NCBI GenBank assembly: GCA_021816725.1
Contig: JAKAXD010000002.1
Span: 1-64,000 of the forward strand
Source: Thermoplasmata archaeon
GTDB taxonomy: Archaea > Thermoplasmatota > Thermoplasmata > Thermoplasmatales > GCA-001856825
Direction: 5' to 3'
DNA length: 64,000 nt
Of the stretch, positions 1 through 10,427 are shown one piece after another; the first letter of the stretch is position 1, and the number at the start of each line of letters is the position of its first letter. The position numbers and the translations under genes were made by a program. The notes beneath the pieces are model-generated. The model ran no database searches. It saw only the letters and a program-made list of their open reading frames with translations, and was not told the origin of the DNA.

Positions 1-380
1 TTATGTTTGGAATGAAAGATGCGAATGACCCAAAGATGAAATCTAACATGGACAAAATAATGGAAAAGCTGTGGGTTAAGAGTACTGGAGGGATCGCAAG
101 GTATGAAAATGACGGATATCAGAGGTTAAAGTTAGACCAGAGTGTTCCAGGAAACCCTTGGATTATAACCACACTCTGGGCCGCCAGGTACTTCTTAAAG
201 ATAAGGGAGAGGGAAAAGGCCATGAACTTGATAAAATGGGTTCTGGACCACAAACAGAGTTCCGGGGTACTTTCGGAACAGATAAATCCATATGACAACA
301 CGACTCTTTCAGTCTCCCCACTAATCTGGAGCCACGCAGAATTTATACTGACTATAATGGACTACATAGATTCAAAGTGA
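1..380 (+). CDS. Glycoside hydrolase family 15 (glucoamylase/trehalase-like), C-terminal fragment; 5' end lies outside the window
   Basis: ORF 3..380: GGIARYENDGYQR...GNPWIITTLWAARYF...LSEQINPYDNTTLSVSPLIWSHAEFI resembles the GH15 C-terminal catalytic region. Confidence 0.8.
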   Translation, partial: MFGMKDANDPKMKSNMDKIMEKLWVKSTGGIARYENDGYQRLKLDQSVPGNPWIITTLWAARYFLKIREREKAMNLIKWVLDHKQSSGVLSEQINPYDNTTLSVSPLIWSHAEFILTIMDYIDSK

Positions 381-911
381 AAAAGCTAAATCACACTTTG
401 TTAGAGGAGTTTGAGGTAATCTGACTCTAGTGGTTTAAACATGTCATGTTACTTCCATAAACTCCCTAGAGGATTTGTTTGAATTCTATGGGGTGTCTTT
501 TGATCAATCAAAAATTTCCACTAGAACATTGACCTCAGTTTATTACTCTTAATGGATTTTTCAGTGCTCCCAAGCACATTACGATTCACTTGCACCACTT
601 TATGTGATAAGGTTTGCCTCTTACAGGCCACATTTGTGATCAGCGTAAAATTGAAACTTTGATTATGTCATTTTACTGGTCAGTGTTATAGCTTACATTA
701 AATACCTTCGTCCGGGCAGACTTGATTCGATCTGAATTGTTACGTTATTTGGCTCTCCCACACATAAGAAGCATGAGAATCAAGCATTGAAAACCGAAAT
801 ATTACGGTCGTATTGATTGCATTTCATGCACAACTGGCATAAATCATCAGAAGTCAAACACAGTCACTCTTGACAGAAAACGTATTATAATGTCAGATTC
901 TGTAATATGCG

Positions 912-3900
912 ATGAAACACTACATTATGTCTCCAGATATTTCCGGAAATAGAATTACGTTCATATGGAACGATGATTTATGGATGGTAGAAGGCGATTC
1001 ACCTGCAGTTAGACTCACAAATAAATTGGGCATTGTTACAAATTCAAAATTTTCGCCTGATGGAAAGAAAATTGCATTCAGGGTAGAACAAGGGGTTGAC
1101 GGCAGTTCGGCCGATATATATGCGATTGATCTGGAAAGTGGAAAAATAAATCGACTTACATACCTGGGAGGGAAGAGTACCAGCAGAAGAATGTATACTG
1201 ATATAGCAGGGTGGACACCTTCCGGAGAAATAGTCGTATCTACGGACGCCTACAGCCCATTTACGGCAATGACCGAACTCTATTCTGTAAAACCAAAAGG
1301 AGGGGCCCTATCTAAATTGCCGTACGGTCCAGCTTCTCAAATAATTTATACGAAGAATAGTGTAGTGATTGCAAGACATGCAATAGATATGCCACACTGG
1401 AAGCACTACAGAGGAGGAACTTCTGGAGTTTTGTGGGCTTCCGACAGAACCGGCAAATTCAAAAAGATAGTAGACCTCAAGAATCATCTTTCTTCCCCTT
1501 TCTACGCAGAAGGAAGAATATACTTTGTTACAGATGTAAACGGTACAGGAAATCTATATTCAGTAGACGAGAATGGTAATGGGATAAGGCAGCATACTAA
1601 TTTCAACGAGTATTACGTAAGGAATGCAAAATCAGACGGACAAACGTGCGTCTTTCAAATGGGGGGTGAAATTTACATTTTCGACCCAAAGTCAAAGACA
1701 ACAAAATCATTCTCCCCAAAAGTTATTTCCTCACCGGACAACATAGTAGAAAAGTATCCTGACGTCTCCAAATATATAGAACAATTCTCCCCGGATTTTA
1801 ATGGCGATAATATTGCAATTACTGCCAGGGGAAGAGGGTTTACTTCTTCTTTTGAAAATGGTTTTGTTTATGAGGTAGGAAATTCTAGAGAAAGAATCAA
1901 GTGGGCTACTAGACTAAGTCCTGGTGAACTTCTCTACGTGTCAGATAAGGAAGGCGAGGAGAATCTATACCTGCTTGACCTTAGAAATTTCACGTCCTCA
2001 GAAATATCATTTTCTAAGGGCATCGTGGAGTGGTTAATGACTGACCAAATCGGAAAGAAGATTGCAGTGTCCAACAACAGGGGGGAACTGTATATAATAA
2101 AGAAATCAGCAAAAGGAAAGATAGAGACGGAGATCATTGACAAAAGCGATCAGGGAATAATATCAAACTTGACATGGTCCCCAGATGGTAAATTCCTTGC
2201 ATATTCTGCTCCCATAAAGACTATGATTGGAAGGGGGCCTTCTAGCGTCATTAGGGTTTATTCAGAAAAGGAGAAAAAGACAAGTGACGTTACGGAAAAT
2301 GGATCTTATGATTACAGTCCTTCTTTCTCTATTGATGGTAAATTCCTATATTTCCTATCTGACAGGAATTTGGATCCTACTTCAGATAATTTTGTCTTTG
2401 ACCTTTCATTCCAGACTACTGGCATTCCAATGTTGGCTCCATTAGATGCATCTGCATCTAAGAAGTTGGATAATCTTCCTGACGATCTGGGAGAGATAGA
2501 AGGAAAGAAAAACAAAACTGAACCGTTTCCCTTGGAGGAATTGAAAAACCAGGTGAGGAGCCTAAAACTTAAACCATCAAATTACGAAAAGATAGCTGCG
2601 TGCGTAGAAGGTATTCTCTTGCTCGAATTCCCTGTTGAGGGTATGTCAAAGTATGGATTATTTGGAGGTGGTGCAAGAGTTGGTAAGCTGATAAAGTACG
2701 ATCCTATTTCCGGAAGAGAAGAAGTAGTAAGAGAAGGTGTAGCAGACTTCTTTGTTTCCGGGGATGGAAAAATTGCTATTTTAAAGGATAAAGAATCAAA
2801 CCTTACAAGGATAAATGTTGAACACTATGACAAAAACCACGGTTCTGAGAAGGACGATAAGAAGTTCGATTTCAAGAGAATCAAATTAAAGGTAAACCCA
2901 AAAGAAGAATGGGCTCAGATGTTTTTGGAATCAAAAAGGCTCGTAAGAGAAAACTACTGGAATGAAAAGAAAATGAAGAAAATGCACGAAACTGCATTCT
3001 CGAAATATGACAATCTGATACCAAGACTCTCTTCAAGATACGAACTTTCGGACGTTCTAAGAGAGTTTCAAGGAGAGTTCGCAACTTCTCATTCCTATGA
3101 AGTAGGTGGCGACCTCTCTGATGCCAAATCTGTTCCCATTGGGAAACTAGGGTTGGATGTGGAGTATGAAAATGGAAAGTATTTCATTGAGAATATCTTG
3201 AAAGCTAATCTCACAAATGAAGGAGAGAAATCTCCAGCTTTCGTAGCTTCTATTCCCCTTAAGAAGGGGGATATAATAATAGCCATAAATGCATCAGAGT
3301 TGAATGAAGAAAACACCGTTGAAAAGGCCCTTTTGAACAGAACTGATGAATTTGTTTCTGTAACAATTGAAAGGGATGGAATGAAACTTACATCATACAT
3401 CAAGGCAATAGCGGACGAAAGAAGGTTAAGATACAGGGAATGGGTTGAACGCAATAGAGAAATCGTTCACAGAAAAACGAACGAAAGAGTTGGGTACATT
3501 CACATCCCTGATATGGGGTCATCAGGTTTTGCTGAATTTGCAAGGCTCTATCCTATTGAGTCGAAGAAGGACGCACTGATAGTTGACGTAAGGTACAACG
3601 GCGGCGGTTTCGTTTCGCAACTGTTGCTTGAAAAACTAGCGAAGAGAAGAATTGGTTACGACATTCCAAGAAGGGGGGAAATACAGCCGTACCCAGCATA
3701 TACGCTCAACGGCCCTATGGTAGAGCTTGTAGATGAAAATGCAGGTTCTGATGGCGATATTTTTACACATTCGTTCAAGTTATTTGGACTGGGCCCTGTT
3801 ATAGGTAAACGTACATGGGGAGGAGTCATAGGGATAAGCCCTCGCCACGCACTTGTAGACGGAACTATTGTCACACAACCAGAATTCGCCTTCTGGTTCA

Positions 3901-4067
3901 AGGATGTAGGATTCGGAGTGGAAAATTACGGTACCGAACCTACAATGGAAGTAGAGATCACGCCCGAGGAATGGGGGAAGGGTAAGGACACGCAGCTGGA
4001 GAAGGGAATTGACCTTGTAATGAAATTGATGAAAGAGTACGAAGGACGGGTGAAATACAAGGAGTGA
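912..4067 (+). CDS. tri: Tricorn protease
   Basis: 1051 aa; N-terminal beta-propeller repeats, PDZ-like region, C-terminal catalytic core with FATSHSYEVGGD (Ser-His), ENAGSDGDIF (nucleophile Ser context), GKRTWGGVIG, NYGTEPTMEVEITPE (Glu). Confidence 0.96.
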   Translation: MKHYIMSPDISGNRITFIWNDDLWMVEGDSPAVRLTNKLGIVTNSKFSPDGKKIAFRVEQGVDGSSADIYAIDLESGKINRLTYLGGKSTSRRMYTDIAGWTPSGEIVVSTDAYSPFTAMTELYSVKPKGGALSKLPYGPASQIIYTKNSVVIARHAIDMPHWKHYRGGTSGVLWASDRTGKFKKIVDLKNHLSSPFYAEGRIYFVTDVNGTGNLYSVDENGNGIRQHTNFNEYYVRNAKSDGQTCVFQMGGEIYIFDPKSKTTKSFSPKVISSPDNIVEKYPDVSKYIEQFSPDFNGDNIAITARGRGFTSSFENGFVYEVGNSRERIKWATRLSPGELLYVSDKEGEENLYLLDLRNFTSSEISFSKGIVEWLMTDQIGKKIAVSNNRGELYIIKKSAKGKIETEIIDKSDQGIISNLTWSPDGKFLAYSAPIKTMIGRGPSSVIRVYSEKEKKTSDVTENGSYDYSPSFSIDGKFLYFLSDRNLDPTSDNFVFDLSFQTTGIPMLAPLDASASKKLDNLPDDLGEIEGKKNKTEPFPLEELKNQVRSLKLKPSNYEKIAACVEGILLLEFPVEGMSKYGLFGGGARVGKLIKYDPISGREEVVREGVADFFVSGDGKIAILKDKESNLTRINVEHYDKNHGSEKDDKKFDFKRIKLKVNPKEEWAQMFLESKRLVRENYWNEKKMKKMHETAFSKYDNLIPRLSSRYELSDVLREFQGEFATSHSYEVGGDLSDAKSVPIGKLGLDVEYENGKYFIENILKANLTNEGEKSPAFVASIPLKKGDIIIAINASELNEENTVEKALLNRTDEFVSVTIERDGMKLTSYIKAIADERRLRYREWVERNREIVHRKTNERVGYIHIPDMGSSGFAEFARLYPIESKKDALIVDVRYNGGGFVSQLLLEKLAKRRIGYDIPRRGEIQPYPAYTLNGPMVELVDENAGSDGDIFTHSFKLFGLGPVIGKRTWGGVIGISPRHALVDGTIVTQPEFAFWFKDVGFGVENYGTEPTMEVEITPEEWGKGKDTQLEKGIDLVMKLMKEYEGRVKYKE

Positions 4068-4240
4068 TTCCTCATTGAAGGCCCTGTAAAAATCAGTCAG
4101 TTAGGGGGCAGCTGTGAAATTAGGCTAGAGAGGCAAGTTTCTAATAGCGTTTAAGCGATTGAAGCAGATATGACATTTGAGTATCCGTCCCAGGAAATGC
4201 TATGCTATCATTTAGTTGGACCTTCTACAGAATTATGTCT

Positions 4241-4648
4241 CTAGCTTATGAACGAAGAGAGAAGATATATTGCTACCCCGCTTCCTATATATAGAAACCC
4301 AATAAGAATATATATAAGTGTCATTATAAGCTGTTGCTTATTTATATAAACCAAGTCAGCCTCAGTTATGGACTTCCTGTAGAAATCTTTGAGGTCCTTA
4401 ATGTAACTTTCCGCCCCGAAATCATACCAAGCACCGAAAAACATCACTATAACCGCAGAGATGAAAAGTATATCAGGCATGACCGTGAAGAATGTGCCTA
4501 TACCGAACACGGAATAATATACGAAAGTGGAAACTAGCATAGCGACCAAAATGTAGAGAGGCGGCTTGGCATACTTCCACCTACCTCTCCTAACAGACTC
4601 CTTCACTGATTCGCTGACCAAACTCAGGACAGCTTCTTCATTCGGCAA
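4241..4648 (-). CDS. Small predicted membrane protein of unknown function (about 3 TM segments)
   Basis: 135 aa ORF with hydrophobic stretches PLYILVAMLVSTFVYYSVF, ILFISAVIVMFFGAW, LIMTLIYILIGFLYIGSGVAIYLL. Confidence 0.6.
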   Translation of the reverse strand: MPNEEAVLSLVSESVKESVRRGRWKYAKPPLYILVAMLVSTFVYYSVFGIGTFFTVMPDILFISAVIVMFFGAWYDFGAESYIKDLKDFYRKSITEADLVYINKQQLIMTLIYILIGFLYIGSGVAIYLLSSFIS

Positions 4649-4674
4649 TAAGCGTAGATGAAGAATCTTTTAAA

Positions 4675-6882
4675 TTAACTTTTCTTAGCCAGACCTTCGT
4701 GTATCCTTGAAAGTTCTTCCTGTGAGAAATGACAGAGATACCAATGGTCTTTGCCCACTTCCATCTTTGGTGGAGGCGTGTCTTTGCAGATGCTCTGTGC
4801 ATATATACATCTCTTGAAGAACCTGCATCCTTTGGGTACATCAACTGCATTACCTATCTCCCCTATTATCTCAACTAATTGAGGATCCCATTCAGGACTG
4901 GGCACTGGGACAGCCTTGAGGAGTGCTTTTGTGTATGGATGCAACGGAGTCCGAATGACATCCTCGCTTCTTCCGCTTTCCATGCCTACTCCTAGATACA
5001 TCACCAGAAGCCTGTCACACACATACCTTGCTGATGCAAGATCGTGGGTTATGTATAGGACTGTTATACCGAACTGCTTCCTCATCTCCAGTATCAGGTT
5101 CATGAAGCCTGCCCTGAGTGACACGTCCAGCATTGAAATCGGTTCGTCCATCACGATAAATTCAGGTTTCAGAACTAGCGCCCTAGATGCAGCTACCCTC
5201 TGCCTTTCCCCACCAGAAAGTTCGTGGGAGAACCTTTCGAAATAATTTTCAGGAGGACGGAGATTTACTGTGGACAGTGCGTTTCCAACCATATCTCTTG
5301 CCACAAGAGGGTCCCTGGTAATGTTGTGTGCAATGATAGGTTCATTTACAACATCATATACTGACATTGTCGGGTCTATAGAATCATACGGGTCTTGAAA
5401 GATCAGCTGTGAATATTTCCTCAACATTTTGATTTCTCTGCTTCTATCCTTGACAGCTGTAATATCTATAACGCCATCTTTATCCTCGCTCTGGTCCACC
5501 GTGTCCTTCCTCGATTTAAAATAGAGAATCTTTCCGGATGTTGCATCAAGGAGCCTGACGATGACTCGTGCCAGCGTAGTCTTTCCTGATCCGCTTTCGC
5601 CTATGACCCCGAATATCTCTCCTCTTTGAATTTCTATGCTTAGGTCATCGACAGCCCTGACATATCTTGAACCTTCTTCCCGCGAAAAAAGGGAGCCTGC
5701 AGCTGATGTCCTTAAAGTAAAGTATTCCTTAACGTTTTCAAGCTTCATTATTGTTTCATTTTCATTGCTGTATTCTTCAATATTCTGATCTGCTTGAGCA
5801 AGATCAGAGCTCATCTGGATGCCAATCAATTTTTCTGCATAGTGGCATCTGCTATATCTCCCCTTCTGGATTTCCCTGAGCTCTGGGGTCTCATTGAAGC
5901 ACTTGTCGTCCGCAAAGCCGCACCTTCCTGCAAAAAGGCATCCCTTTCTCTCCTCGTAAGGATCCGGAGTTTCTCCTGGAATACCGTTCATTTTTCTCTT
6001 TGCGCGTTCCAGAGAGGGATAGCTGTTCATGAGGGCCAGAGTATACGGATTTAGCGGCCTCTGATAAACGTCCCATGTTGGACCGCTTTCCATGATTCTT
6101 CCTGCATACAACACGACAACCTTCTTAGAAAGCTGAGAGACGACTCCGATGTCGTGAGAAATGATGATCATCCCCTTTTTTTGCTGGCGCTGTATCTTCT
6201 TAAGTTCCTCTATTATCTTTGCTTGGATCACAACATCCAGTCCAGTTGTTGGTTCGTCTGCAATTATTAGGCTAGGAGACAATGATAGTGCCATGGCTAT
6301 GACGGCCCTCTGCTTCATTCCACCGCTCAGTTCGTGAGGGAATGACTTTAGAACAGACTTATTTAGGCCCGCAGCTTCTATTACTTCAATACTCTTCTTT
6401 CTTATCTGTTCATCAGTAAGTTTTGTGTGAATCTTGAATACCTCACCTATCTGTTTTTCTATAGTGTACGCGGGATTGAAGGCATTCATCGACCCCTGAA
6501 AGACCATAGAGACATCTTTCCACCGCATGTTTATAAGTTTTTCATAAAGTATCTTTTTTTGTCTCCTTTTAAGATTCCTGAAACTACGTCCAGATATATC
6601 CTTGCTGGCAACTGTTTCCCCCTTAACCTTCACGTATCCCTCCACTTCTGCATTGTCTGCCACCATTCCCATAATTGACGTTGCCAGCGTAGTCTTCCCC
6701 GACCCACTTTCACCTATTATACCAATGGTGTCTCCTTCGTATATGTCCAGATTCACATTCTCTAGCGCCCTGAGCGTTCCATCAAAAGTCTTAAAGGTAA
6801 GGGTAAAATCATTGATGCTTACAATGACCTTACCAGATTCTTTATCCTGCCTTTCATTAATATTGGTTTCCATTATCTTCAC
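4675..6882 (-). CDS. Oligopeptide/dipeptide ABC transporter, two fused ATP-binding domains (DppD-DppF type)
   Basis: 735 aa with two Walker A (GESGSGKTTLA x2), two signatures (HELSGGMKQR, HELSGGERQR), two oligopeptide-type Cys-rich tails (CLFAGRCGFADDKC; CRFFKRCIYAQSIC). Confidence 0.95.
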   Translation of the reverse strand: MKIMETNINERQDKESGKVIVSINDFTLTFKTFDGTLRALENVNLDIYEGDTIGIIGESGSGKTTLATSIMGMVADNAEVEGYVKVKGETVASKDISGRSFRNLKRRQKKILYEKLINMRWKDVSMVFQGSMNAFNPAYTIEKQIGEVFKIHTKLTDEQIRKKSIEVIEAAGLNKSVLKSFPHELSGGMKQRAVIAMALSLSPSLIIADEPTTGLDVVIQAKIIEELKKIQRQQKKGMIIISHDIGVVSQLSKKVVVLYAGRIMESGPTWDVYQRPLNPYTLALMNSYPSLERAKRKMNGIPGETPDPYEERKGCLFAGRCGFADDKCFNETPELREIQKGRYSRCHYAEKLIGIQMSSDLAQADQNIEEYSNENETIMKLENVKEYFTLRTSAAGSLFSREEGSRYVRAVDDLSIEIQRGEIFGVIGESGSGKTTLARVIVRLLDATSGKILYFKSRKDTVDQSEDKDGVIDITAVKDRSREIKMLRKYSQLIFQDPYDSIDPTMSVYDVVNEPIIAHNITRDPLVARDMVGNALSTVNLRPPENYFERFSHELSGGERQRVAASRALVLKPEFIVMDEPISMLDVSLRAGFMNLILEMRKQFGITVLYITHDLASARYVCDRLLVMYLGVGMESGRSEDVIRTPLHPYTKALLKAVPVPSPEWDPQLVEIIGEIGNAVDVPKGCRFFKRCIYAQSICKDTPPPKMEVGKDHWYLCHFSQEELSRIHEGLAKKS

Positions 6883-9167
6883 CTTCTCCTGAGTCTCGGA
6901 TTCACTAGCTCGTCAACTCCCCTTGATAGGAATATGAAGCCCATGACAAATAGCGTTAGCGCTATTGTAGGCGGAAAGACCCACCAAGGTGCAATCGCAG
7001 CGAGATAATAATTGTCATAGAGTGGATTGAGCATACCTCCCCAAGTGAGAATGGTCAAAGGGGCTATACCCAGGAACTGAAGTGTTGCGATAGCGCCAAC
7101 TGCGCCACTAATGCTAATAGATGTTAGATAGATGAGAAGGGGCGTAATGTTCGGCATCATGTGACGCCTAAGTATCTGAAGAGTACCTGCACCTGAAACT
7201 TTGGCTGCATCCACAAATGTCCTTTGTTTCACGCTTCTGATTATACCTAATATCGTAAATGTAGTAAATGGCCACGCGGTGAAGCTTAGAACAAGTATGA
7301 TATTGGTCAGAGAGGGCTTCAGAACAGAAGTCAGCGCAATAAGAAGTGCAAGCCCTGGGATGAGGTAAATGACAAGTGTTATGGTATCAACAGCCACTGA
7401 TATGAAACCCCTGTAATAACCTATGATCATTCCAAAAATTATTGCCACAATTATTCCTATTAGCCCGACCGCAATACCGACGACCCAGTCAGGTGCAAAA
7501 CTTCCGATAAACTGGCTCCATACATCATTTCCCTCGCTGTTTGTTCCAAGTGGGAATATAGCACCAGAAGCAGTGTGAAATGTAGGCCCTATAGGATTTA
7601 CTGAAACACCTGTAGCTGAATAAACATAGTCATACCCGTTCAATCCTCGGAATGTAATTGATTCCGTACCGGTGGCTGCATTGAGTATTAAATTAGGAGG
7701 GGTTATTCCTTTCATGTAACGTTGAGGAAGTTCACCCCATTGGAATGGATTTGTGCCAAGGCTTCCCGTCAAAGAGTAAAAGGCTCCACTGGTAGAGGAA
7801 ATGATATATGTGTTAGAACTGGGATCGTAAAGTGGAGGAATTGAGTAAGTTCCTACCCCGGAAGTCAGAGGTACCTTTCCTAGAAGATGATTTGGTCCAT
7901 TTAATACATATGCCTCATCACCAACTATGGCAAGGATTGAAGAGGGAAAGCCCGTACTTCCATAGGATGAAGAAATTGAGCTAATTGACGGAGACGCAAA
8001 TGTATACAAAATTGATGCAGTCCCGTTGGAAGTATATATTCTATACAAGTCGCTTGAAGTTGCGTTACTTGCCGCCGCTATAACAAAATTTCCCGGAGAG
8101 TTGGTTCGCTGGTATGAAAGGGGGATCTGCAATTGGCCTGAAAAATTCATTCCGCTTAAGTTGGATTCCCAAGCTAAACTACCATTATCACGGTAGGCGT
8201 ACATTGTACTTTTGTCAGTTATCAAGACAAGCTGCGGGCCGCTTGACTGGAAAAATGAGCCATAAAATTCCATTCCTGAAGGTGCGGTTGAGAATGGAAG
8301 GCTCTTATCTGATGAAATTTTTAACCCGCTGTCCTGAATGACATTTAGGTAGAATGTTGAATTCCCCTTATTTTCAGTAATCGCGATAATCTTACCAACA
8401 TTGGAAGTTGCTCCAGGAATCGAAGAGCTTAAAAATGGTATGTTCGGAATACTAGGTTGATTGACGGGTAAAACACTGGAAATAGGAGGTAGAGCAAATC
8501 CTGAACCCAGGGACACATTTTGCATGCTGACTAAGCGTGGATCAATTGGTGATCCGGAAGAGCTTAAGTCTGATATTCTGGCAAGTGTCAAATGGCCAGA
8601 TGATGTTGCCACCATAATGTAGTTAGACATGACCTGTGCTCCGGTGAATGCATTTGTACTCTCCACCAAAGTGAAAACGGACATCGCAACAGGAACTGAA
8701 GGGCTGATTGAAAGATTGAAAACATCTACTGCCTTTCCAATGACGCTAGATGAGGGTGTTTCAAGCTGGAGAGCTACTATTTCCCCGTTAGAATCTATTG
8801 AGTAGACCCAGTTGCTCCCCGTTATTGTAGTGGATGAGCCGTACGAAGATATCTGGTAACTTGAGTTGGCCGTTGTGTTTCCAACAAAGTTTTCAGAGAG
8901 CAACTTTGGAACCGTTGTGTCAACTGTGGGTGCAACATAAGTGGATGGATTGCTTTGAAGTTGTATCACTGGTGATATTATTGCAATTATCGCTAGTATT
9001 ACTATTATGTAAAATCCGGCCTTACCATAAGGTGATTTGTAGAATATTTTCCACTGTTTCTTTAGACGACTGAGCCGGAAATTTAATCTTCTCCTCCTGA
9101 GCTCTCTCAGCTTCTCCTTGTCTCGTTCAGTTTCCCTATATTTATCATTTCTTTCAACAGACGACAT
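6879..9167 (-). CDS. Oligopeptide ABC transporter permease (DppC-like) with a large extracytoplasmic insertion
   Basis: 762 aa; N-terminal TM, about 450 aa Ser/Thr/Gly-rich insert, then FPLGTNSEGNDVWSQFIGSF...YYRGFISVAVDTITLVIYLIPGLALL...DAAKVSGAGTLQILRRHMMPNI permease core. Confidence 0.92.
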   Translation of the reverse strand: MSSVERNDKYRETERDKEKLRELRRRRLNFRLSRLKKQWKIFYKSPYGKAGFYIIVILAIIAIISPVIQLQSNPSTYVAPTVDTTVPKLLSENFVGNTTANSSYQISSYGSSTTITGSNWVYSIDSNGEIVALQLETPSSSVIGKAVDVFNLSISPSVPVAMSVFTLVESTNAFTGAQVMSNYIMVATSSGHLTLARISDLSSSGSPIDPRLVSMQNVSLGSGFALPPISSVLPVNQPSIPNIPFLSSSIPGATSNVGKIIAITENKGNSTFYLNVIQDSGLKISSDKSLPFSTAPSGMEFYGSFFQSSGPQLVLITDKSTMYAYRDNGSLAWESNLSGMNFSGQLQIPLSYQRTNSPGNFVIAAASNATSSDLYRIYTSNGTASILYTFASPSISSISSSYGSTGFPSSILAIVGDEAYVLNGPNHLLGKVPLTSGVGTYSIPPLYDPSSNTYIISSTSGAFYSLTGSLGTNPFQWGELPQRYMKGITPPNLILNAATGTESITFRGLNGYDYVYSATGVSVNPIGPTFHTASGAIFPLGTNSEGNDVWSQFIGSFAPDWVVGIAVGLIGIIVAIIFGMIIGYYRGFISVAVDTITLVIYLIPGLALLIALTSVLKPSLTNIILVLSFTAWPFTTFTILGIIRSVKQRTFVDAAKVSGAGTLQILRRHMMPNITPLLIYLTSISISGAVGAIATLQFLGIAPLTILTWGGMLNPLYDNYYLAAIAPWWVFPPTIALTLFVMGFIFLSRGVDELVNPRLRRR

Positions 9168-9176
9168 CTTACCTAC

Positions 9177-10157
9177 CTACAGTTTTATTCTCGGGTCAAG
9201 CCAAGCATGAATGAAATCTACGAGCGAATATGTAACGATGGTCACAAGGGATATAATGAAAAGTGCACCCTCCGCAAGTGGGTAATCCAGTTCTAGCGTC
9301 GCATTGTAAAGCAGATGTCCAATTCCCGGATAGGAAAATATGATCTCGACGACTACTGCTCCGCTCATCAATAGAGCAAGCTCCAGGGCCATTCTCGTAC
9401 TAATCGGTATCATAGCATTTCTTGCAGCGTGATGAAACATCACGTTTCCCTCTCTCACACCTTTTGCTCGAGCAGTCATTATGAAATCCTCACCTAGTGT
9501 ACCAACCATTGCAGCCCTTGTGGTCAAGAGATGGCTTGCCCCTTCTATTACTATTAGAGTTGTAACTGGTAGAAATATATAGTACGCAACGCCAAGCGGG
9601 TTAGTTACAAGCCACGAAAGTGGGAAAACGGTCCTTACCGGGAAGTATGGTTTTAGAGCTGTCAAATAAATAACTAACCAAACCGCCAATACGAAGAATG
9701 GAATTGCATTAAGTATAGTAGAAGAAGCAATGAGTCCCGACTCCTTTTTTGTGGATCTGAACCAGGATGTCAAGATACCTAATGGGATGCCCAAGGCGAA
9801 AGATATAATTGCTGCTGTTCCAAAGAGAAGGAAGGTGTAGGGGAGCGCCTGCCTAATGATATCCCAAACTGACAAGCTTTCGAAATAATCGTATCCAAAG
9901 TTGAATGTAAACATGTCCTTCATATATATTAGGAAGTTTACAGGATTCCATTTGCCTCCGGCAAGCCCCAGTTGGGCCTCCACAGCAGTCAAACGTTGAC
10001 CAGTCAGCCCTGCCTTGTTTTTAGCGCCAAAAAGAAGCAACTGCGCTGGATTCCCTGGCATCAATCTGTAAACCACAAAAATTACAACCGCAACCAGAAT
10101 AATCAATACGACCGCCTGAATGATCTTGCGGGCGATGAGGTATGGGTTCACCCGCAT
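9177..10157 (-). CDS. Oligopeptide ABC transporter permease (DppB-like)
   Basis: 326 aa; FVVYRLMPGNPAQLL N-terminus, TARAKGVREGNVMFHHAARNAMIPISTRMALELALLMSGAVVVEIIFSYPGIGHLLYNA. Confidence 0.94.
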   Translation of the reverse strand: MRVNPYLIARKIIQAVVLIILVAVVIFVVYRLMPGNPAQLLLFGAKNKAGLTGQRLTAVEAQLGLAGGKWNPVNFLIYMKDMFTFNFGYDYFESLSVWDIIRQALPYTFLLFGTAAIISFALGIPLGILTSWFRSTKKESGLIASSTILNAIPFFVLAVWLVIYLTALKPYFPVRTVFPLSWLVTNPLGVAYYIFLPVTTLIVIEGASHLLTTRAAMVGTLGEDFIMTARAKGVREGNVMFHHAARNAMIPISTRMALELALLMSGAVVVEIIFSYPGIGHLLYNATLELDYPLAEGALFIISLVTIVTYSLVDFIHAWLDPRIKL

Positions 10158-10427
10158 TTATAAGAGATTAGTTCATAATCATTTCGGATAATTATGGTAG
10201 TCTTCCTTGGTTCGGGGCTATGAATATTATTGATTTCTAAGAATTTAGATGTGCTTGAATGTTTGATCTAAGGATGAAGCACAACATTGAGTGCCTAAAT
10301 TTTCCGTTACTCTTTATTCTCTGACATTTTCTTTATCTAAACCACTTTCAAACTCGATATGCTTCAAAAGAAAATGACTTACAAAAATAAGAAATAAACT
10401 AAAAAAAATTGAAAATTAAATAAAAAT

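Noticed and set aside
3095-3454. 119 aa minus-strand ORF
   Set aside because: Inside tricorn; Ser/Phe-rich antisense artefact.
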